This document shows positions 16,829 through 25,030 of a DNA stretch of 64,000 nucleotides, one piece after another (position 1 is the first letter of the stretch; each line of letters starts with the position of its first letter). Origin of the DNA: Micromonospora sediminimaris (lineage in GTDB: Bacteria; Actinomycetota; Actinomycetes; Mycobacteriales; Micromonosporaceae); the NCBI GenBank assembly GCA_900112325.1, contig FOLJ01000010.1:186001-250000 (forward strand), given 5' to 3'. The position numbers were made by a program, and so were the translations under genes. The notes beneath the pieces were generated by a model that saw only the letters and a list, made by a program, of their open reading frames with translations, did not search any database and was not told where the DNA came from.

Positions 16829-18556
16829 ATGCGAACGCTGGCCGGCGAGGACCGCCTGCTGTTCCGGGTGGTCCGCGACGGTGGCGGCTGGACCGTCACG
16901 CTTGTGGTGGTGGCGCTGGCCGGTGCCGCCGCCGAACTGGCACTGCCCGCGGTACTGGGGCTGGCCGTGGACGCCGCAGTCGGTGGTGACGCCTCCCCCC
17001 GGTGGCCCGTGGTCGCCTGCGCCCTGGTCGTCATCCTGCTGGTCACCGACGTCCTCGGCGACCTGGCCGGCGGGTACGGAGCCGCCCGGGCCACCGCCCG
17101 GCTCCGCCGCCGGCTGCTGCGGCACCTGTTCGCGCTTGACGTCCGGGCCGTGCGCCGCTTTCCGGTCGGTGACCTGGTCGGCCGGCTGGCCGGGCAGGCC
17201 GCCGACACCGGGCAGGCCGGCACCGCCGTGGCACTTGGCGGGATCGCGGTCCTGCCGCCGCTGGGCAGCGTGGTGGCACTGTTCCTGCTGGAACCCGTCC
17301 TCGGGCTCACCCTCCTCGCCGGACTGGCCGTGCTGACCGTCCTCATGGCCACCTTCGTCACCGACGCCTCGGCAGTGATCACCGCGTACCAGCGGGTGCT
17401 CGGGACGATCGCCGGCCGGCTCCAGGAGGCGCTCGGCGGGTCCCGCACCATCGCCGCGGCCGGCACCACCGACGCCGAGTGCGACCGGGTGCTGGCGGCG
17501 CTGCCCCAACTGCGCGACCACGGGCGGCTCGGCTGGCGGTTGCTGGCCCGGGCCAACGCCCGGGTCGCGGCCGTGGCGCCGCTGCTCCAGGTCGCGGTGG
17601 TCGCCGTCGGCGGGTACGCGCTGAGCGTCGGTTGGCTGACCCCCGGGCAACTTGTCGCCGCGGTGCAGTACGCCGCGCTCGGGGCCGGGCTGGGTGCGGT
17701 GCTGGCCACCCTCAACCGGCTGGTCCGCAGCCGGGCCGCGGCCCGCAGGATCGCCGAGCCGCTGTCGTGTCCGGTCCGCCCCGACGGCGACGAGCCGCTG
17801 CCGCCCGGCGGCGGCCACCTGCGGCTGCGCGGGGTCGGTGTGCACGCCGACGACCGGCCGGTCCTGGACGCGGTCGACCTGGACGTGCCCGCCGGCTGCA
17901 CGGTGGCCGTCGTCGGGCGTTCCGGCGCCGGCAAGTCCGCCCTCGCCGCCGTGGCCGGTCGGTTGTACGACCCGGATACCGGTGCGGTGCTGCTGGACGG
18001 GGTGCCGCTGACCCGCCTCGACCGGGCCGCGCTGCGGCGGGCGGTGGGTCACGCCTTCGACCGCCCGGTGCTGGTCGGCGAGACGGTGCACGACGCGATC
18101 GGCCTCGGTCTGCCCGAACGGGCGGCCCGGCCGCCGTCGACCGGTGCGCCGGCCACCGCCGCCGTGCTGGCGGCGGCCCGGGCCGCGCAGGTAGACGGGG
18201 TCGTCGCCCGGTTGCCCGACGGATTCCGCACCCGCACCGTGGACGCACCGCTCTCCGGCGGTGAGGCACAACGACTCGGGCTGGCTCGCGCGTTCCACGC
18301 CGAGCGGTTACTCATCCTCGACGACGCGACGTCCAGCCTGGACACCGCCACCGAACATCGGATCACCCGCGCGCTGACCGGCCGGGATTCGGGACGTACC
18401 CGCCTGGTGGTCACCCACCGGGTGACGACGGCCGCCGCGGCCGACCTGGTCGCCTGGCTCGAAGCCGGTCGGCTGCGCGCCCTGGCACCGCACCGGCGGC
18501 TCTGGGCGGACCCGGACTACCGGGCGGTGTTCGCGGGCGACGGTGTCCCCCGATGA
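16829..18556 (+). CDS. ramA: ABC exporter half-transporter, degenerate ATPase site (RamA-like)
   Basis: This 575-aa protein has an N-terminal six-helix exporter domain (about residues 15-310) and a C-terminal ATPase domain with Walker A GRSGAGKS near 361, signature LSGGEAQR near 474 and Walker B LLILDDAT near 494. Two catalytic positions deviate: the Walker B glutamate is Asp, and the Q-loop reads GHAFDRPVLV with no Gln. The H-loop His (VVTHR) is present. This fits the degenerate half of a heterodimeric exporter whose partner is the next gene. It probably moves the modified SapB-like peptide out of the cell. A GGGAGGA site precedes ATG 16829; the stop overlaps the next ATG. Confidence 0.88.
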   Translation: MRTLAGEDRLLFRVVRDGGGWTVTLVVVALAGAAAELALPAVLGLAVDAAVGGDASPRWPVVACALVVILLVTDVLGDLAGGYGAARATARLRRRLLRHLFALDVRAVRRFPVGDLVGRLAGQAADTGQAGTAVALGGIAVLPPLGSVVALFLLEPVLGLTLLAGLAVLTVLMATFVTDASAVITAYQRVLGTIAGRLQEALGGSRTIAAAGTTDAECDRVLAALPQLRDHGRLGWRLLARANARVAAVAPLLQVAVVAVGGYALSVGWLTPGQLVAAVQYAALGAGLGAVLATLNRLVRSRAAARRIAEPLSCPVRPDGDEPLPPGGGHLRLRGVGVHADDRPVLDAVDLDVPAGCTVAVVGRSGAGKSALAAVAGRLYDPDTGAVLLDGVPLTRLDRAALRRAVGHAFDRPVLVGETVHDAIGLGLPERAARPPSTGAPATAAVLAAARAAQVDGVVARLPDGFRTRTVDAPLSGGEAQRLGLARAFHAERLLILDDATSSLDTATEHRITRALTGRDSGRTRLVVTHRVTTAAAADLVAWLEAGRLRALAPHRRLWADPDYRAVFAGDGVPR

Positions 18557-20409
18557 GCCGCCCCGACGTCGGTCGGACGACGTGGCGGGCGCTGCGGGCG
18601 CGTCGCCGGGAGGTCGGCCGGCTCGCCGCGTGGTCGGTGGTCGAGTCCCTGCCGGCGCTGCTCGCCGGGCTGCTCGTCGCCCGCGCCGTCGACCAGGGTT
18701 TCCTGGCCGGCCGGTTCGCCACCGGCCTGGCCTGGCTGGGCGGACTCGCCGTGGCCATCCTGCTCGGCGCGGTGGCGACCGGCCGGGTCTACCGGAGCCT
18801 GGGTGCCGTGGTGGAGCCGTTCCGCGACGAGCTGGCCCGGCTGGTGGTCCACGGCGCGTTGCACGACGCCACTCGGGCCGGTGGTCATCCGGACAGCGCC
18901 CCGGTGGCCCGCCTGACCCATCACGTGGAGATCGTCCGGGACACCTTCGGTGGCCTGGTCATGGTGGTACGCGGCTTCCTGTTCACCGCCGGGGCGGCCC
19001 TGCTCGGCCTGCTGGCACTGGATCCGACCGTCGCGGTGCTGGTGGCGGCCCCGCTGCTCACCGGGCTGGTCGTCTTCGCCGCCGCGCTCCCGGCGATGAT
19101 GGCGCACCAGCGCACCCAGGTACAGGCCGGTGAGGCGCTCGGCCGGTCGGCGGCGACCGCGCTCACCGGCCACCGCGACGTGCTCGCCTGCGGCGCCGAG
19201 GAACGCACGGTGGCCGAGGTCGACCGCAGGGTCAGCGACCACGCCGACGCCGAGCGGACGCTGGCCCGGATGTCCGCGCTACGCAGCCTCAGCCTCGGCC
19301 TGGGCGGCTGGCTGCCGGTGGTGGTCCTGCTGCTCGCCGCGCCATGGCTGGTGCGCCGCGGGCTGAGCACCGGCGCGGTGCTCGGCGCACTGGTGTACGT
19401 CACCACCAGCCTGCAACCCGCGCTGCACGCACTGGTGCAGGGTCTGGGAGGCGGAGGGCTGCGCTACGCCGTGACCCTGGAGCGGATCCTGGCCACCTGC
19501 CGCACCCCTTCGCACAGCGGTTCCGCGGCCACGCCCATCCCGGAACCTGAGGCTGACCCTCCGGCGGTTCGGCTGGCCGGCCTGACCTTCCGGTACGGTC
19601 CCCGTGCCCGGCCGATCCTGGACGACTTCTCGATGGACCTGCCCGAGGGAGCGCATCTCGCGGTGGTGGGGCCCAGCGGAACCGGCAAGTCCACCCTGGC
19701 CGCGCTGGTCGCCGGCCTGGTCGAGCCGGAACGCGGCATGGTCCACCTCGCCGGTCGGCCGGTGGCCGCCGTCGCCCCCGCCGACCGGGCCGCGCTGCGG
19801 GTGCTCGTGCCACAGGAGGCGTACGTCTTCACCGGCTCCCTGGCCGACAACCTCCGCTACCTTTGCCCGGACGCGGACGACACTGTCGTCGAGACCGCGC
19901 TGGCCAGGCTCGGTGCCGGCGCTCTCGCCCGGCGGCTGGGCGGTCTCGCCGCCACCGTCGCCCCGGCCACGCTCTCCGCCGGCGAGCGGCAACTGATCGC
20001 CGCCGTGCGCGCCTACCTCGCCCCCGCCCCGCTGGTCATCCTGGACGAAGCCACCTGTCACCTGGACCCGACGTTGGAGGCCACCGTCGAGTCGGCGTTC
20101 GCCCGACGACCGGGCACCCTCGTCGTCATCGCCCACCGGATCAGTTCCGCCGTCCGCGCCCGCCGGGTGTTGGTGTTCGACGAGGACGGACCGGTGGCGG
20201 GCAGCCACCACGAGTTGCTCGCCCGCTCACCGGCCTACCGGGAACTCGTAGGCCACTGGGACGGCGACGCGTCGGCATCGCCGGCCGCCGAGGCGGATCG
20301 CGCCGCCGACGGCGACCGTCCGGTCGGCGCGGATCGTGTCGTCACCACCGAGCGTGCCGCCGTCGCGGAGCGCGCCGCGGCTGCCGGCGGATTGCCGCAT
20401 CTCGGCTGA
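18553..20409 (+). CDS. ramB: ABC exporter half-transporter, canonical ATPase site (RamB-like)
   Basis: This 618-aa protein has an N-terminal membrane domain (about residues 15-310) and an ATPase domain with Walker A GPSGTGKST near 372, Q-loop VPQEAYVF near 419, signature LSAGERQ near 474, Walker B LVILDEAT and H-loop VIAHR, all canonical. It should form the catalytically competent half of a heterodimer with the preceding gene, coupled to it by an ATGA overlap. The roughly 45-residue C-terminal tail is acidic to basic low-complexity sequence (AADRAADGDRP and similar) that is not part of the fold and is absent from typical members. Confidence 0.88.
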   Translation: MSRPDVGRTTWRALRARRREVGRLAAWSVVESLPALLAGLLVARAVDQGFLAGRFATGLAWLGGLAVAILLGAVATGRVYRSLGAVVEPFRDELARLVVHGALHDATRAGGHPDSAPVARLTHHVEIVRDTFGGLVMVVRGFLFTAGAALLGLLALDPTVAVLVAAPLLTGLVVFAAALPAMMAHQRTQVQAGEALGRSAATALTGHRDVLACGAEERTVAEVDRRVSDHADAERTLARMSALRSLSLGLGGWLPVVVLLLAAPWLVRRGLSTGAVLGALVYVTTSLQPALHALVQGLGGGGLRYAVTLERILATCRTPSHSGSAATPIPEPEADPPAVRLAGLTFRYGPRARPILDDFSMDLPEGAHLAVVGPSGTGKSTLAALVAGLVEPERGMVHLAGRPVAAVAPADRAALRVLVPQEAYVFTGSLADNLRYLCPDADDTVVETALARLGAGALARRLGGLAATVAPATLSAGERQLIAAVRAYLAPAPLVILDEATCHLDPTLEATVESAFARRPGTLVVIAHRISSAVRARRVLVFDEDGPVAGSHHELLARSPAYRELVGHWDGDASASPAAEADRAADGDRPVGADRVVTTERAAVAERAAAAGGLPHLG

Positions 20410-20427
20410 TCCGGCGCGGCAGCCTGG

Positions 20428-21006
20428 TCAGATCCAGCCCGCGTCCCGGGCCACCTGGACTGCCTCCACTCTGGTGCGCCCGCCCGTCTTCCGGATGATC
20501 CGGCCGAGATGATTGCGGACGGTGCCAGGGGCGAGACCGAGCGAGCCGGCCACCTCCGAGACCGGCGCGCCGCCTGCGGTCAGGCTGAGAATCTGCGCCT
20601 CACGCTGGGTCAGTGGGCTGTCCCGGTGCAGCGCCGCCAGCACCAGATCCGCGTCGACCACCGGCTCGCCACGGGACAGCCGGCGGATCCCGTCCACCAC
20701 CCGCTGCGGCGGGACGTCGCTGCCGAGGACGCCGACGGTCCGGGACGGGGTGAGCATCCGATGCAGACTCCCGGCCCGGCGCGGCGCGGCGAGCACCAAC
20801 AGCGGACAGGAGTCGGTCGCCGGCAGCCCCTCGACGAGGTCGAGGTCGACCACTGCCACGTCCGGACGCCGCGTGCGGATCGTCCACGTGACCACGTCGC
20901 CGCGATCCACCTCCGCCACCACACTGATGTCGTCCTCCGCGGCGAGCACGAGAGACAGGGCGCCACGGACCAGGGCACCATCGATAGCGAGCAGGGTACG
21001 GATCAC
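20428..21006 (-). CDS. LuxR-type response regulator with degenerate receiver (RamR-like)
   Basis: This 192-aa protein has an N-terminal receiver-like domain and a C-terminal LuxR helix-turn-helix (LTQREAQILSLTAGGAPVSEVAGSLGLAPGTVRNHLGRIIRKTG). In the receiver, Asp in VVDLDL is kept, but the usual acidic pair near the N-terminus is LAIDG and the conserved Lys is replaced (GVLGSD). Phosphorylation-dependent control is therefore doubtful, as for other orphan regulators of this type. It ends DAGWI, like its neighbour's DGWM. Position beside the exporter genes suggests control of the lanthipeptide cluster, as RamR does in Streptomyces. GTG 21006 follows GGGGAG; ATG 21039 is an alternative. Confidence 0.8.
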   Translation of the reverse strand: MIRTLLAIDGALVRGALSLVLAAEDDISVVAEVDRGDVVTWTIRTRRPDVAVVDLDLVEGLPATDSCPLLVLAAPRRAGSLHRMLTPSRTVGVLGSDVPPQRVVDGIRRLSRGEPVVDADLVLAALHRDSPLTQREAQILSLTAGGAPVSEVAGSLGLAPGTVRNHLGRIIRKTGGRTRVEAVQVARDAGWI

Positions 21007-21096
21007 CGTAGGCTCCCCGAGCATCGTCAGCTGGATCACCGAACGTCAGCATTCAAACACGCCCTGACCGGTTTCGCCCGTCGGCGGACGGCGGCC

Positions 21097-21126
21097 GGCC
21101 GGGGCCGCCGGGCGGCGGCCCCGGCC
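21097..21126 (-). terminator. terminator hairpin downstream of the second LuxR regulator
   Basis: GGCCGGGGCCGCC at 21097-21109 pairs perfectly with 21114-21126 across a 4-nt loop, right after the stop of the gene at 21131-21766. It should separate that transcript from the next regulator gene. Confidence 0.65.
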
Positions 21127-21130
21127 ACTG

Positions 21131-21766
21131 TCACATCCAGCCGTCACGGCGTGCGAGCAGGACCGCCTCCATCCGGTTGCGGGCACCGGTCTTGCGCATG
21201 ATCGCCGACAGGTGGTTACGCACCGTACCGTGCGCCAGGAACAGCCGATGAGCGATTTCCTTGAGCGGCAGTCCCTCGGCGGCCATCCGCAGCACCTCGG
21301 CCTCCCGAGGCGTCAGCGGGCCCGTGGCCGGCCGCAGCGCCGTCGCGGCGGCGGCCACGTCGATGACCCGCTCCCCCGCCGCGAGCGCCCGTACGGCCCG
21401 GACCAGCTCGTGCAGCGGCTCGTCCTTACCGACCAGTCCTTTCGCTCCGGCCGTCAGCGCCTCCTCCACCAGGCACCGGCCCCACCGGTCACTCAAGGCC
21501 AGAACCGCCGTCGCGGGTGCCGCCTCGGTGATCTCGGTGATCACCGCCACCGGCTCGGGAACGCCCGACGCCAGGTCGACAAGCACCACGTCCGGCAGGT
21601 GCCGGCGCACCATCGCGGGCAACTCACCGATACCCGTCACCTCGGCGACGACCTCGATGTCCTCCTCACCGGCCAGTGCCGCGCACAACGCACTGCGCAG
21701 CAGACCCATACTTTCGCCAACCACAACGCGGATCACCACGTAGCTCCGATCTGAGGTACGCGCCAC
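21131..21766 (-). CDS. LuxR-type response regulator, tandem paralogue
   Basis: This 211-aa protein has a receiver-like domain and a LuxR helix-turn-helix (LTPREAEVLRMAAEGLPLKEIAHRLFLAHGTVRNHLSAIMRKTG). It keeps the phosphoacceptor-like Asp in VVLVDLA and the Lys in LVGKDE, but the N-terminal acidic pair is replaced by GES. It resembles the neighbour at 20428-21006 over the HTH and the C-terminal ArDGW end, so the two are tandem duplicates. No sensor kinase is adjacent. GTG 21766 is preceded by GGGAG at 6-nt spacing and is therefore preferred over the GTG at 21736. Its likely job is regulation of the lanthipeptide operon or the divergent secreted protein. Confidence 0.8.
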   Translation of the reverse strand: MARTSDRSYVVIRVVVGESMGLLRSALCAALAGEEDIEVVAEVTGIGELPAMVRRHLPDVVLVDLASGVPEPVAVITEITEAAPATAVLALSDRWGRCLVEEALTAGAKGLVGKDEPLHELVRAVRALAAGERVIDVAAAATALRPATGPLTPREAEVLRMAAEGLPLKEIAHRLFLAHGTVRNHLSAIMRKTGARNRMEAVLLARRDGWM

Positions 21767-21927
21767 GGCCGTCTCCCGGTCCCCTGGACGGGACTGCGCA
21801 GGTCGGCCAGACGCGAACGGACTGGGCCCGGCCCGTGGGACGTCGACTGGACGGCCCCGGGCACCCGTACGACCACGCCGGGCGACCAGCCGGTGATTCC
21901 CGGCGGCGCGGGCGGGTCAGGGCGGAC

Positions 21928-23346
21928 TCAGCCGGGTCGGGCGGCCACCCCGGGGAAACGGCCCGCGTGCCGGCGGGGCGAACAGACATCGGCCCGGGCG
22001 CTGGCCGTCGCCGGCACCTGGCACCCGTCGAGGATCACCGCCCGCAGCGGCCCGGGACCGCCATCGGCACCGGCGACACCGTCTCCACCGGGCGGGTGAG
22101 GGCGCTGCGGAAAACCGGTCGGTGCCGGCGTAGACCCGGATCCAGCACCTGACGTGCCGGTCGAGGGCCGATGCCATTTGGCCGCCACCCCGGCCACGGT
22201 CGCGGCCGACGTCACCTCCCCCGGTGGTGCGCCCCGTGGTGTTGCGGCGGGCGGCGGATCGGGCGCCAGCGGCCGGGCCGGCGGGGTCACACCCGCGACA
22301 GGGTCGCTGGTCGGTGCCCACGACGTCGATCTGTCCACTGTGTACGGGCCGGTGGCGGACCGTCCCGGCAGCACCGGAAGCGTGGGGGTGACCAGTTCCG
22401 TCAGCTGCGTGACCGGCGTCGTCACCGTTGCCACGCCGGACGAGACCGCCGCGACGACCGTGACCAGCACCGGCCGTACGACAGCCTGGGTTCGCCCGAT
22501 GACGGCTTCCGTGGCGGGCAGGGCCGCAGCAAGCAGAGGGTCCGCGCCCGTCGTGGGCAGGGACGCCAGGGCCGCCGTGGGCGAGGCTGCCACGCCGGTC
22601 GCGGCCCGGGTCACCTCCGGCAGTAGCGGCAGGCCGGTCCCCTCGGCCAGGACCGGAGTCCGGTCGCCAACGACCGGTACGGTCGACCGGGCCGGCGGTG
22701 CCGCGAGCGCGCGCCCGACCGACCCGGGGTCCGCTGCCGAACGCTCGCCCAACGATTGGTCGCCCATCGGACGGTCACCCGGTGCACGGCCGGTGAGCGG
22801 CCGGTCACCCGGTGAGCGGTCAGTCAGCGATCGGTCAGCCGGTGAACGGTTGCCCGGTGACGGGCTGGCGGACGGACCATCGGGCGCAGGCCCTCGGCTG
22901 CCACGCGCTGGTGGCGCCGCCGGGCGGTCCCCAGCCGGTCGGCCGCTCCGCGCCGTGCCCCTTCGCGCACCCCGCCGGTCATCCTGCCGACCGGCGTCCG
23001 GGGAACCCGGCGTCGCGCTCCGACCCGCACCGCGATGCCGGGCCTCCGGGCGTTCGACGAGGCCGTTGATCAGATCATCGATGGGCGAGGTGGACCGGAT
23101 CCGTTCGAGTTTGCGCTCGTCGACGCCGACCGACGGCACAGCTGCGGTGTCCGCGCTGGCCGGGTCGCTCGACAGGGCACCGAGGATGAACCCGACGCCG
23201 ACGGCGGCGGCTCCCGTGAAGGCGAAACGGGCGATGGTGGCCCCCAAACGCGCTGCCGAGGCGTCGGGCCCCCGCCGGGCGGCGGGTGGACGGCGGAACG
23301 TCGGACGGCGCACGGAGCCTCTCTCTCGCCGAGAACGTCGACTCAT
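21928..23346 (-). CDS. proline-rich secreted or cell-surface protein, no recognised family
   Basis: I do not recognise this 472-aa protein. After a basic N-terminus, a hydrophobic stretch (about residues 35-62) followed by PASADTAA looks like a Sec signal peptide. A short conserved-looking segment follows (ERIRSTSPIDDLINGLVE). The middle part (about residues 90-200) is Pro/Arg/Asp-rich with degenerate repeats such as SPADRSLTDRSPGDRP. The rest is Ala/Thr/Pro-rich, ending in a part with two cysteines (DGCQ and DVC). The pattern fits an extracellular, wall-spanning protein. It borders the SapB-like locus, so it may share its expression or surface role, which is inference only. Low confidence on the exact start; ATG 23346 has no strong ribosome binding site. 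Confidence 0.55.
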   Translation of the reverse strand: MSRRSRRERGSVRRPTFRRPPAARRGPDASAARLGATIARFAFTGAAAVGVGFILGALSSDPASADTAAVPSVGVDERKLERIRSTSPIDDLINGLVERPEARHRGAGRSATPGSPDAGRQDDRRGARRGTARSGRPAGDRPAAPPARGSRGPAPDGPSASPSPGNRSPADRSLTDRSPGDRPLTGRAPGDRPMGDQSLGERSAADPGSVGRALAAPPARSTVPVVGDRTPVLAEGTGLPLLPEVTRAATGVAASPTAALASLPTTGADPLLAAALPATEAVIGRTQAVVRPVLVTVVAAVSSGVATVTTPVTQLTELVTPTLPVLPGRSATGPYTVDRSTSWAPTSDPVAGVTPPARPLAPDPPPAATPRGAPPGEVTSAATVAGVAAKWHRPSTGTSGAGSGSTPAPTGFPQRPHPPGGDGVAGADGGPGPLRAVILDGCQVPATASARADVCSPRRHAGRFPGVAARPG

Positions 23347-23461
23347 CGTATTCAGTCCCGTACCCAGTCGCTGACCGTGAACAACGGGGTGACGGATTGC
23401 CGACTGTCCGGCTGACGGCGGCACGGCCGTCAGGTAGCCGCGCGGTTCGCTCCCCACACAA

Positions 23462-23501
23462 AGAGCGACAAGCCTTCCAGACGTGGAAGGCTTGTCGCTC
23501 T
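23462..23501 (-). terminator. strong terminator downstream of tatC
   Basis: An 18-bp perfect stem (23462-23479 with 23484-23501) with loop GACG lies 21 bp past the tatC stop. On the minus strand it is followed by TTGTGTGG. It should end the tatA-tatC transcript and shield the secreted-protein gene. Confidence 0.85.
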
Positions 23502-23522
23502 GGTGCCGCGAAGCGGCACGGG

Positions 23523-24473
23523 TCAGGTCACGTCGTCGTAGCGTCGCTCGATCGACAGGGGCCGGGCCACCGGCTCGGGGGCGTCGACCGGACTGACCCC
23601 GCCGACCGGCTGTCCCGCCTCCACCGGCTCCCGGTCGAACTCCAGCGGCGACGCCTCGTCGTCGTCGGTGTCCGCGTAGAGCTCCTTGCCGCGTCCCTTC
23701 CGCCGGTCGTTGAGGAACGCGACCCCGACCGCGATGAAGTAGAGCAGCGACAGGCACAGCGCCAGCAACGTCATGCCGAACGGCCCCGGGTCGGGCGTGG
23801 CCACCGCCGCGAACGCGAAGCAGATGAAGACCACGATCCGCCACCAGCTGAGCAGCCGCCGGGCGCTCACCACGCCGGTGAAGTTGAGCATCAGCAGGGT
23901 GAGAGGGAACTCGAACGCCACCCCGAAGAGCAAGATCATGGTGGTGACGAAGCTGATGTAGCGGGTGACTTCCAGCTGCGAGTCGGTGCCGGTGACACCG
24001 GCTTCGAGCAGGAACGCCAGGCCCTTGTCGACGACCAGGAAGGCGAGCACCGCGCCGGCGGCGAACAGCGGCGCCGCGATCGTCACGAAGACGTACGCCC
24101 ACTTGCGCTCATGCCGGTGCAGCCCCGGCGCGATGAACGCCCACAACTGGTACAGCCAGACCGGGGCACCGAGGATCAGACCGATCCAGAGCGCCAGCTT
24201 GAGCTTGAGGATGAAACCGTCGGCGGGGGCGAGCATCAGGAACTGCTGGCACTCGCCGTCGACCATCATTCCCGGCAGCCGGCAGTACGGCTGTTTGAGC
24301 AGGTCGAACGCCGGCTGGGCGAGCAGGTAGCCCCCGATCAGCCCGACGACGATCGCCAGCGAGGCGCGAAACAGCCGATCGCGTAGCTCGCGGATGTGCT
24401 CGACGAGGGTCATCGAGCCGTCGGCGGCCCGCTCGAAGTTGCTCGGTCCGCGCTTGCGGAGTCCGAAGGCCAC
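23523..24473 (-). CDS. tatC: twin-arginine translocase subunit TatC
   Basis: TatC is the six-helix core of the Tat system, which exports folded proteins with twin-arginine signals. This 316-aa protein has the typical start DGSMTLVEHIRELRDRLFRA, the periplasmic loop with PADGFILKLKLALW, the FEFPL motif (GVAFEFPLTLLMLN) and six hydrophobic segments. It has an acidic C-terminal extension of about 60 residues (TDDDEASPLEFD), longer than in E. coli but common in actinobacteria. It follows tatA with an 18-bp gap, and the pair lies next to paf genes as in Mycobacterium. The tatA end is upstream; a strong hairpin lies downstream. Confidence 0.96.
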   Translation of the reverse strand: MAFGLRKRGPSNFERAADGSMTLVEHIRELRDRLFRASLAIVVGLIGGYLLAQPAFDLLKQPYCRLPGMMVDGECQQFLMLAPADGFILKLKLALWIGLILGAPVWLYQLWAFIAPGLHRHERKWAYVFVTIAAPLFAAGAVLAFLVVDKGLAFLLEAGVTGTDSQLEVTRYISFVTTMILLFGVAFEFPLTLLMLNFTGVVSARRLLSWWRIVVFICFAFAAVATPDPGPFGMTLLALCLSLLYFIAVGVAFLNDRRKGRGKELYADTDDDEASPLEFDREPVEAGQPVGGVSPVDAPEPVARPLSIERRYDDVT

Positions 24474-24491
24474 GGTTACCGGACCCGCGGA

Positions 24492-24785
24492 TCAGTTCTC
24501 GCGGACGCGCTGCACCGGGTCGACGACCGGCTGCTGCACGGTGCCCTGGTAGGGCTGCTGCTGCGGTGGCGCCGCCTGCTGCGGCGGGTACGGCTGGTAG
24601 CCGGCCTGCGCGTCGGCCTTGCCGGCGAGGTCGCGGTCGTCGTCAGCAAGGCTCTTCGTCTCGGCCTTGATGATCCGCAGCGAGCGACCGAGGGACCGGG
24701 CGGCGTCGGGAAGCCGCTTCGCGCCGAAGAGCAGGATCAGCACGACCACGAGTACGGCGATGTGCCACGGCTTGAGGGCACCCAT
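24492..24785 (-). CDS. tatA: twin-arginine translocase subunit TatA
   Basis: This 97-aa protein has a single N-terminal membrane helix (HIAVLVVVLILLFGAKRLPDA), the Phe-Gly hinge, and an amphipathic helix (ARSLGRSLRIIKAETKSL), exactly as in TatA, which oligomerises to form the export pore with TatC. The rest is a Gln/Pro-rich cytoplasmic tail (PPQQAAPPQQQP). ATG 24785 is chosen because MGALKPWHI begins the family consensus and GGAG lies 6 nt upstream; the frame is open further but encodes unrelated sequence. It is the first gene of a tatA-tatC transcript on the minus strand. Confidence 0.95.
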   Translation of the reverse strand: MGALKPWHIAVLVVVLILLFGAKRLPDAARSLGRSLRIIKAETKSLADDDRDLAGKADAQAGYQPYPPQQAAPPQQQPYQGTVQQPVVDPVQRVREN

Positions 24786-25030
24786 GTGAAGCTCCAGTCG
24801 CTTGTGCCAACGGGGGTGTTCCGCAGCCCATCGTACGTGCGACGAGGGCCGTTGCCACCCGCCGGGGCGGTGGTGGTTCGTCCCGGCGGGTGAAGTCTCG
24901 GCCAACCGCGAGTGTCCCGTCAACCAGGCGGCTGGATCATTCTGCGCGAAGTCGGCTCGCCGCGTGCAGGAGGACGCACCGTACGGGCAGAAACGCGCAC
25001 CGAGCGTTCTCCGCCGGTGGACCGGCGGCT

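Noticed and set aside
22154..23374. 406-codon plus-strand frame overlapping the secreted-protein gene
   Set aside because: No ribosome binding site and no signal peptide, whereas the opposite strand has a signal peptide and a plausible start.
23347..24102. Upstream extension of the secreted-protein frame
   Set aside because: It runs into tatC in another frame and would place a long non-homologous segment before the signal peptide.
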